In this document: positions 17,358 through 27,445 of the stretch, piece after piece
Layout of the letters: each line of letters starts with the position of its first letter
Numbering within the stretch: position 1 is the stretch's first letter
Source: an uncultured Chlorobiota bacterium
GTDB taxonomy: Bacteria > Bacteroidota > Bacteroidia > Bacteroidales > JAADGE01
Direction of reading: 5' to 3'
NCBI GenBank assembly: GCA_947311255.1
Contig: CAMZKL010000016.1
Coordinates: 1-64,000, forward strand
Length of the DNA: 64,000 bases
Notes under the pieces: model-generated
The model's database searches: none
The model's input: only the letters and a program-made list of their open reading frames with translations
What the model was told of the DNA's origin: nothing
Made by a program: the position numbers and the translations under genes

Positions 17358-17384
17358 ACTTTTTTTTAACGGAATTAAAGAAAC

Positions 17385-17410
17385 CGAAGATACTCTCTCT
17401 TCGTTTTTTT
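17385..17410 (+). terminator. Short intrinsic terminator
   Basis: CGAAGA (17385-17390) pairs with TCTTCG (17398-17403), followed by seven T. It lies between the converging DUF1573 gene and the zinc-ribbon gene. Confidence 0.55.
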
Positions 17411-17419
17411 TATTTAATA

Positions 17420-18097
17420 TTAATCAACAGGAGGCCAAATTGCATTTATTTCCGGATTGTCTGGAATATATACTACCCAAAGATAATCGTTTGGTCTTCT
17501 ATATCTATTGTTTTTATTCCAAGCACCAGTCTTTTTTGCAGTAATAAGTTTGCCTGATTCTGTTCTGAACTCATATTCTAACAACCAAGGATTTCTCCCA
17601 TTTATTGATTGAGATGTGTCTTTAAAAATATCAACTAAAACACCTTCAGCTTTTATACCGTTTTCTAATGCAAATAGTTTTTTGTTTGCAGTTTTTAGTC
17701 CGTATCTCATAAGGAAAAATCCAACTATTGGAAAAATAATTGTCCAAAAAAACGGAACAGTAAAAACAAAACCTATTATGAAATGCACATTCTTATATTT
17801 TAGTTTTTTAATATACACTTTTGGAATTTCTCTTGGAACAGAACCGGGAGGCAACCCTTTGTCCATTCCTTCATTATTATGAGGTATTGCAGGTAATGGT
17901 CCGCCACAATTTACACAATTTGTTTCATCAGTTACTCTATTTACTGTTGAACACCAAGGACAGTCTATTTGAATTTTTTCTTTTCTAATAGTTTTTAACT
18001 TTTTAGTGTTATTACCTAACATAAGCAATGTGTTGCAATTTGAGCATGTATCTCTATCAAAGTTTTTTGTTCCGCATTTATGGCAAAATATTTCCAT
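17420..18097 (-). CDS. Zinc-ribbon membrane protein (DUF3592-like)
   Basis: A 225-residue protein with two zinc ribbons: CHKCGTKN...CSNC at 5-20, then CPWCSTVN...CVNC at about 46-63. A proline/glycine linker follows. Two membrane segments (about 103-130, NVHFIIGFVFTVPFFWTIIFP...) lead into a C-terminal soluble domain with GIKAEGVLVDIF and EYEFRTESGKLITAKK, resembling DUF3592. Function is unknown; the ribbons probably face the cytoplasm. It is the last gene of a minus-strand run that includes ung. Confidence 0.75.
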   Translation of the reverse strand: MEIFCHKCGTKNFDRDTCSNCNTLLMLGNNTKKLKTIRKEKIQIDCPWCSTVNRVTDETNCVNCGGPLPAIPHNNEGMDKGLPPGSVPREIPKVYIKKLKYKNVHFIIGFVFTVPFFWTIIFPIVGFFLMRYGLKTANKKLFALENGIKAEGVLVDIFKDTSQSINGRNPWLLEYEFRTESGKLITAKKTGAWNKNNRYRRPNDYLWVVYIPDNPEINAIWPPVD

Positions 18098-18157
18098 AAT
18101 TAGTTTTATTGAAGTTAATGAAGATTGTATTTAGTTGTTTAACAAAGATATAAATTT

Positions 18158-18820
18158 TTACCAATTTATTTTATCTAAACCTTTCAAACCCAAAAAATAA
18201 TTAGTTTTACTAAAGTGCCTGTTCCCTAAAAAACCTTTATGAGCAGAAAAAGGGGAGGGGTGTGTCGATTCTAGAATAAAATGTTTTGATTTGTCAATTA
18301 GGCATCCTTTTTTTTGTGCAAAAGCACCCCAAAGTAAAAAAACAAGATTTTCTTTTTCATCAGAAATTTTTTTAATGACAAAATCAGTAAAAATTTCCCA
18401 ACCTTTTTTTTGGTGCGAACCTGCCTGTTTTGCTCTTACCGTTAGAGTTGCATTTAGCATTAAAACACCTTGTTTTGCCCAATGAGAAATGTTTCCGGTT
18501 TTAGGAATTTCTTTGCCAAGGTCATCGTGTAATTCTTTATAAATATTTCGTAATGATGGAGGTGTTTTTACTCCTTCTTTAACCGAAAAACATAAGCCAT
18601 GTGCCTGTCCTTCACCGTGATATGGGTCTTGTCCAATTATTACAACTTTAAGATTGTTAAAGGAGCAAAGATTAAAAGCATTAAAAATTTCATAGTCCGG
18701 AGGATATATTTTTTGTGTTTTATATTCTTGTTTTATAAAATCAGCAAGTTGTTTAAAGTATTCTTTCTCAAATTCTTCTTCTAAAATGTTCTTCCAAGAT
18801 TTAGTAATTTTAAAATTCAT
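18158..18820 (-). CDS. ung: Uracil-DNA glycosylase
   Basis: A 220-residue family 1 enzyme that removes uracil from DNA at the first step of base excision repair. The catalytic water-activating motif GQDPYHG is at 63-69 (Asp65), and the His loop HPSPFSAHKGF lies near the C-terminus. I chose the ATG at 18820 because the next residues (MNFKITKSWKNIL) align with the usual N-terminus and give a length close to the E. coli enzyme. An in-frame ATG 90 nt upstream (18910) would add an unconserved 30 residues. Confidence 0.95.
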   Translation of the reverse strand: MNFKITKSWKNILEEEFEKEYFKQLADFIKQEYKTQKIYPPDYEIFNAFNLCSFNNLKVVIIGQDPYHGEGQAHGLCFSVKEGVKTPPSLRNIYKELHDDLGKEIPKTGNISHWAKQGVLMLNATLTVRAKQAGSHQKKGWEIFTDFVIKKISDEKENLVFLLWGAFAQKKGCLIDKSKHFILESTHPSPFSAHKGFLGNRHFSKTNYFLGLKGLDKINW

Positions 18821-18988
18821 AATTTCTAGATATTTTATCGTTGTAGTCCAACTAATTTGTTGATTTACCGACAAAGAATAATATTGTTTAGTAAAAATGT
18901 TGAGATTCAAAAAAATAAAAAATGGGTTTAGTCGTTTTTTTTATCTTTTTCAGACAATAATGATATTTCTATTATTAAAATAAAAAAT

Positions 18989-19852
18989 TTATCTTTTCTT
19001 AAACAATTTTAATAAAGGTTTTATGTAATCCTCTCCTGTTTTTATTCGTTGGCTGTCAACGCCTGTTTTGTCAAAAATTTCTTTTATTTTTAAATAAAAA
19101 GAATGTCTATCTTTTTCAAATTTATTTCTGAAATTTTTAGAAGAAGTATCAATCCAAAGTTCTTTTTTTGTTTCTGCATCATGTATTTTTAATAAGCCTA
19201 CATTTGGAAGTTTATATTCTTTCTCATCATAAATATGTAAGGCAACAATATCGTGTTTGTGGTTTGCAATTCGCAATGCCTTCTGAAAATTGTTATCAAA
19301 AAAATCTGAAATTATAAATGCAGTGCTTCTCTTTTTTATTGTATTTGTGAAATATCTTAATGCTTCGGAAATATCTGTGCCTGAGCCTTTTGGTTTGCAA
19401 TCTAAAAGCTCTCTTATAATTCTTAAAATATGAGATTTTCCATTTTTGGGAGGAATAAACTTTTCAATTTTATCACTAAAAAATATTACTCCAACTTTGT
19501 CATTATTTTGGATTGCAGAAAAAGAAAGCACAGCTGCAAGTTCTGTAATAAGTTCTTTTTTAAACATTTGTTTTGTGCCGAATAGTTGCGAAGCACTTGT
19601 GTCAATTAGCAACATAACAGTAAGTTCCCTTTCTTCTTCAAAAGTTTTAATGTAGGCTTTGTCGTATCTTGCAGTAACGTTCCAATCAATGTTTCTAACA
19701 TCGTCTCCATATTGGTATTCGCGTACTTCGCTAAAAGTCATTCCTCTTCCTTTGAATGCACTATGATATTCTCCCGCAAAAATTTGCTTTGACAAACCTT
19801 TGGTTTTAATTTCTATTTTTCTTACTTTTTTTAATAATTCTTTTGTGTCCAA
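18989..19852 (-). CDS. DUF58/VWA-fold protein
   Basis: A 287-residue DUF58 protein. The signature KGRGMTFSEVREYQYGDDVRNIDWNVTAR is near residues 34-62, followed by a von Willebrand A fold with a MIDAS-like DTSAS (about 83-87). In Bacteroidota it is usually encoded in the moxR-DUF58-bat operon for stress tolerance or metalloprotein maturation. Here no moxR or bat gene is adjacent. Instead a polytopic membrane gene precedes it by 34 nt and an acyltransferase precedes that by another 34 nt. Confidence 0.9.
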   Translation of the reverse strand: MDTKELLKKVRKIEIKTKGLSKQIFAGEYHSAFKGRGMTFSEVREYQYGDDVRNIDWNVTARYDKAYIKTFEEERELTVMLLIDTSASQLFGTKQMFKKELITELAAVLSFSAIQNNDKVGVIFFSDKIEKFIPPKNGKSHILRIIRELLDCKPKGSGTDISEALRYFTNTIKKRSTAFIISDFFDNNFQKALRIANHKHDIVALHIYDEKEYKLPNVGLLKIHDAETKKELWIDTSSKNFRNKFEKDRHSFYLKIKEIFDKTGVDSQRIKTGEDYIKPLLKLFKKR

Positions 19853-19886
19853 TTTTATTAAATTTTAATACTTTTTATTTTATAAC

Positions 19887-20747
19887 TTAATCCTTCAAAT
19901 TTCGCTCAAACATAAATCTATTGTAAATAAAACTAATTCCAATAACAAATATAATTGCAATTATTCCCATAGTTGCATCAAAAAAACGAGGCAATGAAAG
20001 TGCAAATCTTATAAGAATTGTTGCTAGGGCAAATGCTGTATTTCGGAAAACTACACAATATAAATGGCTGTATCTCAGGGCAATAATTACAACTAATATG
20101 TCAGTAAATATTAATGCGGTATAAAACATTTGAAAAAAACGAAATGTTTGTCTGTGCGAAATGTAAAGTGTTACATCATAAATTCCAATTCCTATAAAAG
20201 TTAAAATCATAATTAGTGCAAGAGCTTTTTTTGCCGATATAAAACTCTTGTTTTCTTTTTCGCTGTTAGTTATTTTTCGGTGCTTTTGCATTTTAGAAAA
20301 AACTAAAACTCCTGCAAAGATTATTAAAGCTCCAAAAATATCAGATAATAAATGACTTGCAGGAATACTTGCATTTTCAATTTCAATAGGTAGTTTTATA
20401 TATGAAAATTCTTTAAAACCTTGTCTTAAAAGTATTAATGAAAAAATTTCAAATTGTTTTGCAATTGAATCTGTAATTGACTGAGGAAGAACAAGAACCA
20501 TTTCGATAATTTCAACTGCAAGAAGTAGCATAAATACAATTTCAACAGCAAAAAAGTAATTTTGTGAAAACTGATTTGATAGTATTCTCGGTAATGTAAA
20601 TATGTTATTTAGGAATATCAAAAATAATGAGAAAAGAAAAATCAATACCAAAGAAGTACTAATTATTTTGAAACTTTTTACGCTTTCAATATTTTGATAT
20701 AAAGTATCAAAGATTTTATCTGTTATTTTTAATATTTTATTTTTCAT
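19887..20747 (-). CDS. Polytopic membrane protein, unknown function
   Basis: A 286-residue protein with about seven hydrophobic segments: 27-47, 65-85, a longer pair around 130-150, 172-193, 205-225, 235-250 and 256-275. Charged cytoplasmic-looking loops such as SKMQKHRKITNSEKENKS fit a polytopic inner-membrane protein. I do not recognise the family. Its equal 34-nt spacings to the DUF58 gene and to the acyltransferase gene suggest one transcript. Confidence 0.7.
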   Translation of the reverse strand: MKNKILKITDKIFDTLYQNIESVKSFKIISTSLVLIFLFSLFLIFLNNIFTLPRILSNQFSQNYFFAVEIVFMLLLAVEIIEMVLVLPQSITDSIAKQFEIFSLILLRQGFKEFSYIKLPIEIENASIPASHLLSDIFGALIIFAGVLVFSKMQKHRKITNSEKENKSFISAKKALALIMILTFIGIGIYDVTLYISHRQTFRFFQMFYTALIFTDILVVIIALRYSHLYCVVFRNTAFALATILIRFALSLPRFFDATMGIIAIIFVIGISFIYNRFMFERNLKD

Positions 20748-20781
20748 CTGATTATAATTTTATTAAAAATAAATGTAAATA

Positions 20782-21921
20782 TTATGTATTATTTTTATAA
20801 TTAAAAACAGGATTAGCATAAATTTTTAAAAATAAATCATTTGCTTGTTCAGATGTATTATCAATTTTTAAAAGTTGATTTTTCATATATTTTAAAAAAT
20901 AATCTTTTTCTTTTTGAGAATAAAATTCTGAAAATTCGTTTGAATTATTGAGTAAATCAGCAGCAATGTAATTGTTTTCCCAAAGTTTGTAATTTCTATA
21001 TATTTGTGTGTCAATTATTTTCGCTATTTTATTTATTTTATCATTAGTTCTTTTTATTTTTTTAGTTTCTTTAAGTTTATTATTAATAATTTCTCCAATA
21101 GAAAAATTAATCCTTCCTTTTTTACTGTTAACTCCATCAATTATACTGTTGATGTCCTCGTTGTTAGTCTTTTTGTATTTTTTGTCTTGCAGTAATTCTT
21201 TAACTTTTAGATGGTCATTTGGTTCAAATTCATAAGAAACTGAAATAGGAATAATATTGATGTCTTTTAAATTATTTTCTAATGTTTTTGTGCCGGAAGA
21301 ATTTAACATTTTAATAATTCCTGATTGTGTTTTGTCAAAACCATCTTTTGTCCTACCTCCTCTTTGAGCAATCCAAACTGATTGCCTCTTATTAAAAATA
21401 GTATATCTTATATATTCTGAAAGTTGTAAAGTTCTTTTTAACAATTCTTTTGGTGTACCTTTTCTGTAAACTTTAAACATTTTGTTAATTTTTCCTACAT
21501 CATAAACCAATTTGTCTGTCATTAAATTGCTACCAAAAGTTATTTCTGTTGTGTCAAAACCTTCATCAACTAAAATAATTTGCAAAATTGAAGCATCTAA
21601 AAAAATATCTCTATGATTGGAAACAAAAACATAATTTTTTTCTTTATCAATATTTTCAATTCCGGAATAAGAAAGACCAGTTGAAGTTTTCTTAATAATT
21701 TTATGAATAATATTGTGCATTATTTTAATCTGAAAATCTTTTATTGAAGATATTGAGTTCATAAAAAGCTGATAATCAGAATTATTAAATTCGGGATAAA
21801 AATATTTAATAACTTTTTTAAATTTTTCATCTTTACTAATTCGAGAAATTGCAGCTTTTGCTTCTGTTTCATTATATGGTCTGAACTCTTCGAAAAAGTC
21901 TGTAAACTTTATTGTTTGCAT
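20782..21921 (-). CDS. 1-acyl-glycerol-3-phosphate acyltransferase-like protein
   Basis: A 379-residue acyltransferase of the PlsC/PlsB superfamily. The catalytic HX4D motif is NHRDIFLD (about 101-108). The glycerol-phosphate block appears as WIAQRGGRTKDG (about 183) where most PlsC have FPEGTRS. It is longer than PlsC (about 240) and resembles a Bacteroidota subfamily annotated as glycerol acyltransferase with a Lys/Asn-rich C-terminal tail. It probably acylates a membrane lipid precursor at the inner membrane. It is the first gene of the minus-strand run ending at 17420. Confidence 0.8.
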   Translation of the reverse strand: MQTIKFTDFFEEFRPYNETEAKAAISRISKDEKFKKVIKYFYPEFNNSDYQLFMNSISSIKDFQIKIMHNIIHKIIKKTSTGLSYSGIENIDKEKNYVFVSNHRDIFLDASILQIILVDEGFDTTEITFGSNLMTDKLVYDVGKINKMFKVYRKGTPKELLKRTLQLSEYIRYTIFNKRQSVWIAQRGGRTKDGFDKTQSGIIKMLNSSGTKTLENNLKDINIIPISVSYEFEPNDHLKVKELLQDKKYKKTNNEDINSIIDGVNSKKGRINFSIGEIINNKLKETKKIKRTNDKINKIAKIIDTQIYRNYKLWENNYIAADLLNNSNEFSEFYSQKEKDYFLKYMKNQLLKIDNTSEQANDLFLKIYANPVFNYKNNT

Positions 21922-22028
21922 TTATGAGATGTTTTTTAATAGAGAAGGTTAATCTCTAAATTGATTTTTGCAAAGTTATAAATTTACAATAACTTTTAAT
22001 AGTATTTCTCTTTTTAGACAATAAAATG

Positions 22029-22036
22029 TATTTTTG
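22029..22036 (+). promoter_or_regulatory. Probable -7 promoter element
   Basis: TATTTTTG fits the Bacteroidota TAnnTTTG -7 element and lies 18 nt before the serine protease ATG. A clear -33 TTTG is absent; the closest is TTTC with a 20-nt spacer. Confidence 0.45.
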
Positions 22037-22054
22037 TAAGTATTATACTTAAAA

Positions 22055-24559
22055 ATGAAAAAACAGACATCCCTTATTTTATTATTATTTTTATTTAGTT
22101 TTCAATTATTTAGTCAATTAAATACCGGAGGTTTACCTATAAGTTTTACTGATAAAAAAATAAAAAAAGAAATTCCTCAATTTAAATTAGCTCCACTGGA
22201 TAATTCAAAATTAATTATAGAAGCTAATTCAAAAATTAGTGAAAATAAAGAGCAACCATGGCAATTTGGTGAAAATATTTTTCATAAAATAAATATTAAA
22301 AAGTTGGCTGTTGTTGATACCTTGGAAGATGGAAAGTTATATCGTTTTTCTATAAAATCTACAAACGCAAAAAGTATAAATTTAAGATTTAGTAAATATA
22401 AATTGCCTCCAAAAGCAAGTTTATATATTTATAATGAAGAAAAAACAGACATTATTGGTGCTTTTAGCTCAAAAAATAATCAAAAAAATGAAGTTTTTGG
22501 AACAGGTTTAATAAATGGAGACAAAATTATAATCGAATATTTTGAAGCAAATAATTCTGAGTTTAAAGGAGAATTAATTATTGATAGAATAACTCACGGA
22601 TTTAGGAGTGTTTTTGATTTTTCAAAAGGTTTTGGTAGTTCGGGAGATTGTAATATGAATGTAGTTTGTGATGATGGAAACAGGCAAAATGAAATAAAAT
22701 CTGTTTGTATGTTAGTAACAGGTGGTTCAGGATTTTGTAGTGGAGCATTAATTAATAATACAAGAAGCGATGGCACTCCATATATACTTACTGCTGACCA
22801 TTGTTATAAAAATCCGGCAGATATGGTTTTTATGTTTAATTGGGAAAGTGAAACCTGTGATAATCCTATGACTTCACCATCTCACGATGATTTGTCCGGT
22901 GCTGTATTAATTGCAAGAAATAACGTCTCAGATTTTTGTCTTTTTAAAATGAATGATACTCCTCCATATTCTTACAATGTTTATTATTCCGGTTGGGACG
23001 CAAATGATGTTTCTTCCTCAACAACTGTTAGCATTCATCATCCGCATGGAGATATAAAAAAAATATCTTATGATGATAATCCCTGTGTATCAGACTATTA
23101 TCTTGGGCAAAATGGAATAGATAATTCTCATTGGAAAGTTACTTGGGACAGAAATACAACTACGGAAGGAGGTTCTTCCGGCTCTCCTTTGTTTAATGAA
23201 AATCATAAAATAATAGGACAGCTCCATGGAGGATATGCATCATGTAATAATCTTGATGATCCGGATTGGTATGGCAAGTTTTCATATTCTTGGGATTATG
23301 AGAACCAAGCTGAAAAAAGATTAAAAGATTGGCTTGCTCCAACAAATAGTTCCATAAAAATTTTTGAAGGTTATGATCCAAATATTCCAACTTCAGATTT
23401 AGATGCGCAAATTATAAATATTAAATACCCAAAAGATAAGTATTTTGATATTGAAAAAATACTACCAACTTTTGAAATAAGAAATAGAGGTAATAATACT
23501 TTGAATTCATTAAAAATTTCCTATAGTGTAAATAATGGCGAAATAATATCTGAAAATTGGACAGGAAATTTAAATACAGGAGAAACTGCTGAAATTACTT
23601 TTGAAGAAATAAATTTATTATCTGGAAAATATTCCATTGAAGCATTTATTGAAAATCCAAATGGATTTGAAGATGAGTATAAATTAAATGATACAATAAG
23701 AAAAGAGTTTATTATTTATGAGAATTTATTTTATGATGATTTTGAAAATGCTAAATCTTGGTATTTAACAGGTGAGTTTGAAATAGATAAGCCCTTAGGA
23801 TTAGGTGGAGGAACAGGAAATCATGATCCAAACACTGCGGTTTCAGGAGAAAAAGTTTTAGGAACAGATTTAACAGGATTGGGGCAACACAAAGGAGATT
23901 ATGAAAATAATATTGAAGAGACTGAATTTGCACAATCACCCGTAATTGATTGCTCTGGTTTTAATAATACAGTTCTGTCATTTAATCGTTGGTTAGGAAC
24001 TGATAAATCGGCTTTTGACAAAGTTTCAATAGAAATTATGACAGATACATCTGACTGGGAAAAAATATGGGATAATAAAAACCTTAGAGTTACTGATATG
24101 GAATGGAATACTCATATTTTTAACATATCAAATATTGCAGATGGAAGAAAAATATTGATAAAATTTAATGTTGATAAAACAAACCATGCAGAACAATTTT
24201 GTGGGTGGAATATTGATGATTTTAAGATTTCAGGAATTCGCTCCAAAAAGAATCTTCCGATGGAAGATAAGATTAAAATATTTCCAAATCCGGCTAAAAG
24301 ATATTTTTACATTGAAATTAGTGATGGAATTTATGAAAGTATTAATATAAAGATTTCTGATATTATTGGAAGAAAGGTATTTGAAAGACAATTTAGTAAA
24401 AACGAAATAACAAAAATAGAAACAAGTGCATATAAAAAGAGCCTTGTTAAAATTGATTTAAACAATACAAAATCAGGGATTTTTATTGTAACAATAAAAA
24501 CAGATAGTAAAGTATTCTCAAAGAAAATTAAGATTTTGAGAGATAAATATGAAAAATAA
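22055..24559 (+). CDS. T9SS secreted trypsin-like (lysyl endopeptidase-type) serine protease
   Basis: An 834-residue exported protease. A signal peptide ending near FSFQLFSQ is followed by a propeptide-like region to about 190 and a chymotrypsin-fold domain (about 195-430). Its triad is His249 in TADHC, Asp293 in DFCLF and Ser375 in GGSSGSP, with many cysteines as in Achromobacter-type lysyl endopeptidases. Next come a CARDB-like domain (about 445-555), a cleaved-adhesin/MAM jelly roll (about 560-730, ending FCGWNIDDFKISG) and a T9SS sorting domain (about 745-834, IFPNPAKR and GIF). Known relatives act outside the cell on host or environmental protein. The methylase gene follows after 6 nt. 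Confidence 0.92.
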   Translation: MKKQTSLILLLFLFSFQLFSQLNTGGLPISFTDKKIKKEIPQFKLAPLDNSKLIIEANSKISENKEQPWQFGENIFHKINIKKLAVVDTLEDGKLYRFSIKSTNAKSINLRFSKYKLPPKASLYIYNEEKTDIIGAFSSKNNQKNEVFGTGLINGDKIIIEYFEANNSEFKGELIIDRITHGFRSVFDFSKGFGSSGDCNMNVVCDDGNRQNEIKSVCMLVTGGSGFCSGALINNTRSDGTPYILTADHCYKNPADMVFMFNWESETCDNPMTSPSHDDLSGAVLIARNNVSDFCLFKMNDTPPYSYNVYYSGWDANDVSSSTTVSIHHPHGDIKKISYDDNPCVSDYYLGQNGIDNSHWKVTWDRNTTTEGGSSGSPLFNENHKIIGQLHGGYASCNNLDDPDWYGKFSYSWDYENQAEKRLKDWLAPTNSSIKIFEGYDPNIPTSDLDAQIINIKYPKDKYFDIEKILPTFEIRNRGNNTLNSLKISYSVNNGEIISENWTGNLNTGETAEITFEEINLLSGKYSIEAFIENPNGFEDEYKLNDTIRKEFIIYENLFYDDFENAKSWYLTGEFEIDKPLGLGGGTGNHDPNTAVSGEKVLGTDLTGLGQHKGDYENNIEETEFAQSPVIDCSGFNNTVLSFNRWLGTDKSAFDKVSIEIMTDTSDWEKIWDNKNLRVTDMEWNTHIFNISNIADGRKILIKFNVDKTNHAEQFCGWNIDDFKISGIRSKKNLPMEDKIKIFPNPAKRYFYIEISDGIYESINIKISDIIGRKVFERQFSKNEITKIETSAYKKSLVKIDLNNTKSGIFIVTIKTDSKVFSKKIKILRDKYEK

Positions 24560-24565
24560 TATAAA

Positions 24566-25279
24566 ATGAATTCAAAAATTTATTTAATTCCTACAACACT
24601 TGGAGAATCAAATATAAATTCAGTTATCCCTTCAAAAGTTAAAACTATTATTGAAGAATTAGACTACTTTATTGTCGAGAATACAAGAACAGCAAGAAGA
24701 TATATTAGAAAAGTTTCTAAAGATAAAATTATTGATAAAATAACCTTTTTTGAACTAAATAAACATACAAAACCAACTGAACTTGAAGGTTTTTTACAAG
24801 CTGCATTCTCAGGAAACAATATTGGAATTATTTCAGAAGCCGGAAATCCGGGAATTGCTGATCCAGGAGCAGAAATTGTTTCAATTGCACACAGAAAAGG
24901 AATACAAGTAGTTCCATTAGTTGGACCTTCCTCAATTTTACTAGCATTAATATCTTCTGGATTAAACGGACAAAATTTTGCTTTTAATGGGTATTTGCCA
25001 GTTAAACAAAATGAGAGAATTAAAAAAATTCAGTTTTTGGAAAATCGTTCAAAAACAGAAAATCAATCTCAAATATTCATGGAAACACCATATAGGAATA
25101 TGAAAATGTTTGATGATATTATTTCATCATGCCGAAATAATACATTGCTTTGTCTTGCCACAGATATTACCTTAGAATCAGAATTTATTAAAACTAAGAA
25201 CATTGCCGAATGGAAAAAAAAGAAACCGGAAATTAATAAACGACCTACAATTTTTATTTTACATGCAACCAATTTTTAA
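24566..25279 (+). CDS. RsmI-like SAM-dependent methyltransferase (tetrapyrrole methylase fold)
   Basis: A 237-residue tetrapyrrole-methylase-fold protein related to the 16S rRNA C1402 2'-O-methyltransferase RsmI. It has NTRTARRYI (about 39-47), the SAM-site block ISEAGNPGIADPGAEIV (about 91-107), VVPLVGPSSILLAL and GYLPVK. It lacks the N-terminal GTPIGNL motif of classic RsmI (here IPTTLGESN) and is shorter. This suggests the second RsmI-type paralogue seen in many Bacteroidota, so I leave the symbol blank. It is likely co-transcribed with the protease gene, though with no obvious functional link. Confidence 0.88.
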   Translation: MNSKIYLIPTTLGESNINSVIPSKVKTIIEELDYFIVENTRTARRYIRKVSKDKIIDKITFFELNKHTKPTELEGFLQAAFSGNNIGIISEAGNPGIADPGAEIVSIAHRKGIQVVPLVGPSSILLALISSGLNGQNFAFNGYLPVKQNERIKKIQFLENRSKTENQSQIFMETPYRNMKMFDDIISSCRNNTLLCLATDITLESEFIKTKNIAEWKKKKPEINKRPTIFILHATNF

Positions 25280-25333
25280 TTTTTAATCCTTATTATAATA
25301 CACATTTCAAAATTATAAATAAAAAAAAGAAAA

Positions 25334-27421
25334 ATGAAAAACTTTTATTTTGTTATTTTATTGATAATAGCTTCATTGTCAGGAGTATATTCTCAAACAT
25401 TAGTTTCAACACAAGTACAAAAGAAAAATGTTGTACTAGAAGAGTTTACAGGAATTCATTGTGGATATTGCCCCGAGGGACATGCTATTGCACAGCAACT
25501 ATTAGATGATAATCCCGGGAAAGCAGTAGTTATTGCTATTCATACAGGAGGTTTTGCAACACCAGGAACAGGAGAGCCTGATTTTAGGACACCTTTTGGA
25601 GATGCAATAGCGAGTCAATCTAATCTTACCGGTTATCCTGCTGGAACTGTGAATAGACATCTTTTCTCAGATTTAGCATCAAATGGAGGTACTGCTATGG
25701 GAAGAGGTGGATGGATAACAGCTGCAAGTAGAATTTTTCCAGAAGACTCTCCTGTAAATGTTGGTGCAAGTACATCATTTAATGCAACAACACGTGAACT
25801 TACTGTTAATGTTGAGTTATATTATACAAGTAATAGTGCAACATCTTCAAACTTTATTAATGTAGCTTTATTACAAAGTAATATATTAGGTCCACAATCA
25901 GGCGGAGGTGCAGGGAATAATTATGTTCATAAACATATGTTAAGACATTTAATTACAGGACAATGGGGAGATGAAATAACAACTACCTCAACTGGTACAT
26001 TCGTTCAAAAAACATACACATATACTGTTCCTACAGATTATATAGGAGTTGATTGTGTTATTGAAGATTGTTCAGTTGCCGTTTTTGTTTCCGAATCTCA
26101 TCAAGAAATACTTTCGGGTGCAGATGTTCCCGCAATTGATGGAACAACATTAGTTGTCGCTTCATTAACAGAACCCTCAAATACTGTTTTGAACCCTGCC
26201 GAATCTACTACTGCAACTTTTAATATGAATATCACAAACAAATTAGCGACAGATGAAGATTTTTTATTCACACTTACAAAAGACGATGAATTAACTGGTT
26301 GGGGAAGTTCATTCTCATTGAATGGAAGTACATATAATACTTCAACAACAGAAACATTAACAGCCGGAGTGCAAACACCTATTACCATAGATGTTACAAC
26401 AAATACTAATTCCGGATTTGTTAAATACACACTAACAGTAAAATCAATTTCAAATCCAAATGCTCCTGAAATTATTCAAAATGTTTATGTTATCTCAAAT
26501 GTAAAAACACTTCTTGTAAATAACCAGGGAGCGTGGAGCACAGGAACTCCGTCCGATTTAGCTTCTGATTATATAGATGCTTTTATTAATGCAAATGTAA
26601 CACAATATACACAATGTGATTACAAAAAATTTATGTTAGCAGGTACTCAAAATAAATTAAGCGATGTAGATAATATTTTCTTTAATATAGGATGGACATT
26701 CCCAGGTTTTACTAATGAAAATGTTGCTTTTTTCTCATCATTTCTTGATGGTGGCGGAAATTTATTTGTTGCAGGGCAGGATGTAGGTTGGGATACATGG
26801 GCTAGTCAAGGAAATGGAACAATTGAAACAAAAGCATTTTATACAAATTATTTAAATGCTGATTATCAGGCAGATGGAAGTCCTTCTAATAATACTATAA
26901 ATTCAAATGGAGATGATGATGTTTTTGGAACAGTAGGAACTTCATCTATTGTTAATATTTACGGAGGTTCAAATATGTATCCAGATGAAATAGCTGCAAT
27001 AGGAAATGGACAAACTATTTTTTATTACAATACGGGTACAACAAAAAGTGCTGGTGTTAAATCTTCAAATGGTACATATAAAACAGTTTATTTAGGTTTT
27101 GATCCCTCTATGGTTTCTAATGTTGATGTTAGAAATGATATAATAAGGAAAACTTATAATTGGTTTGAAGGAATTGTAAGTGTTGAAGAAATAGATAATA
27201 ATATTTCAATTTACCCAAATCCAGCCAGTGAATTTATTATGGCTTCTGTTCCTGCTAATTCTAAAATAGATATTTTTGATTTAACAGGAAAAATTATTCT
27301 TTCTGAAATAATTATAAATAAAAACCAAAAAGTAAATATTAATAAATTAAAACCAGGAATTTATATAATTAAAGCAAATACAGGAAATAAAATAATGAAC
27401 TCAAAATTTATTGTGAAATAA
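25334..27421 (+). CDS. Omp28-related T9SS protein with a thioredoxin-like domain
   Basis: A 695-residue exported protein. A signal peptide is followed by an Omp28-type thioredoxin fold (about 30-260) opening VVLEEFTGIHCGYCPEGHAIAQQL, with a redox-like CGYC pair. A beta-sandwich segment follows (about 275-385). A region from about 395 to 620 (FMLAGTQNKLSDVDN, FLDGGGNLFVAGQDVGWD) looks like a glutamine-amidotransferase-like flavodoxin fold seen in other secreted Bacteroidota proteins. The T9SS sorting domain is at about 625-695 (IYPNPASEF, PGIYIIK). Relatives such as P. gingivalis Omp28 are surface-exposed and proposed to be adhesins. No palindromes were seen in this sorting domain. Confidence 0.9.
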   Translation: MKNFYFVILLIIASLSGVYSQTLVSTQVQKKNVVLEEFTGIHCGYCPEGHAIAQQLLDDNPGKAVVIAIHTGGFATPGTGEPDFRTPFGDAIASQSNLTGYPAGTVNRHLFSDLASNGGTAMGRGGWITAASRIFPEDSPVNVGASTSFNATTRELTVNVELYYTSNSATSSNFINVALLQSNILGPQSGGGAGNNYVHKHMLRHLITGQWGDEITTTSTGTFVQKTYTYTVPTDYIGVDCVIEDCSVAVFVSESHQEILSGADVPAIDGTTLVVASLTEPSNTVLNPAESTTATFNMNITNKLATDEDFLFTLTKDDELTGWGSSFSLNGSTYNTSTTETLTAGVQTPITIDVTTNTNSGFVKYTLTVKSISNPNAPEIIQNVYVISNVKTLLVNNQGAWSTGTPSDLASDYIDAFINANVTQYTQCDYKKFMLAGTQNKLSDVDNIFFNIGWTFPGFTNENVAFFSSFLDGGGNLFVAGQDVGWDTWASQGNGTIETKAFYTNYLNADYQADGSPSNNTINSNGDDDVFGTVGTSSIVNIYGGSNMYPDEIAAIGNGQTIFYYNTGTTKSAGVKSSNGTYKTVYLGFDPSMVSNVDVRNDIIRKTYNWFEGIVSVEEIDNNISIYPNPASEFIMASVPANSKIDIFDLTGKIILSEIIINKNQKVNINKLKPGIYIIKANTGNKIMNSKFIVK

Positions 27422-27445
27422 TTTATAGAGTTTTAATATAAGCTA

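Noticed and set aside
18821..18910. Longer N-terminus of Ung
   Set aside because: The 30 additional residues have no counterpart in the family, and the shorter form has the normal length and start.
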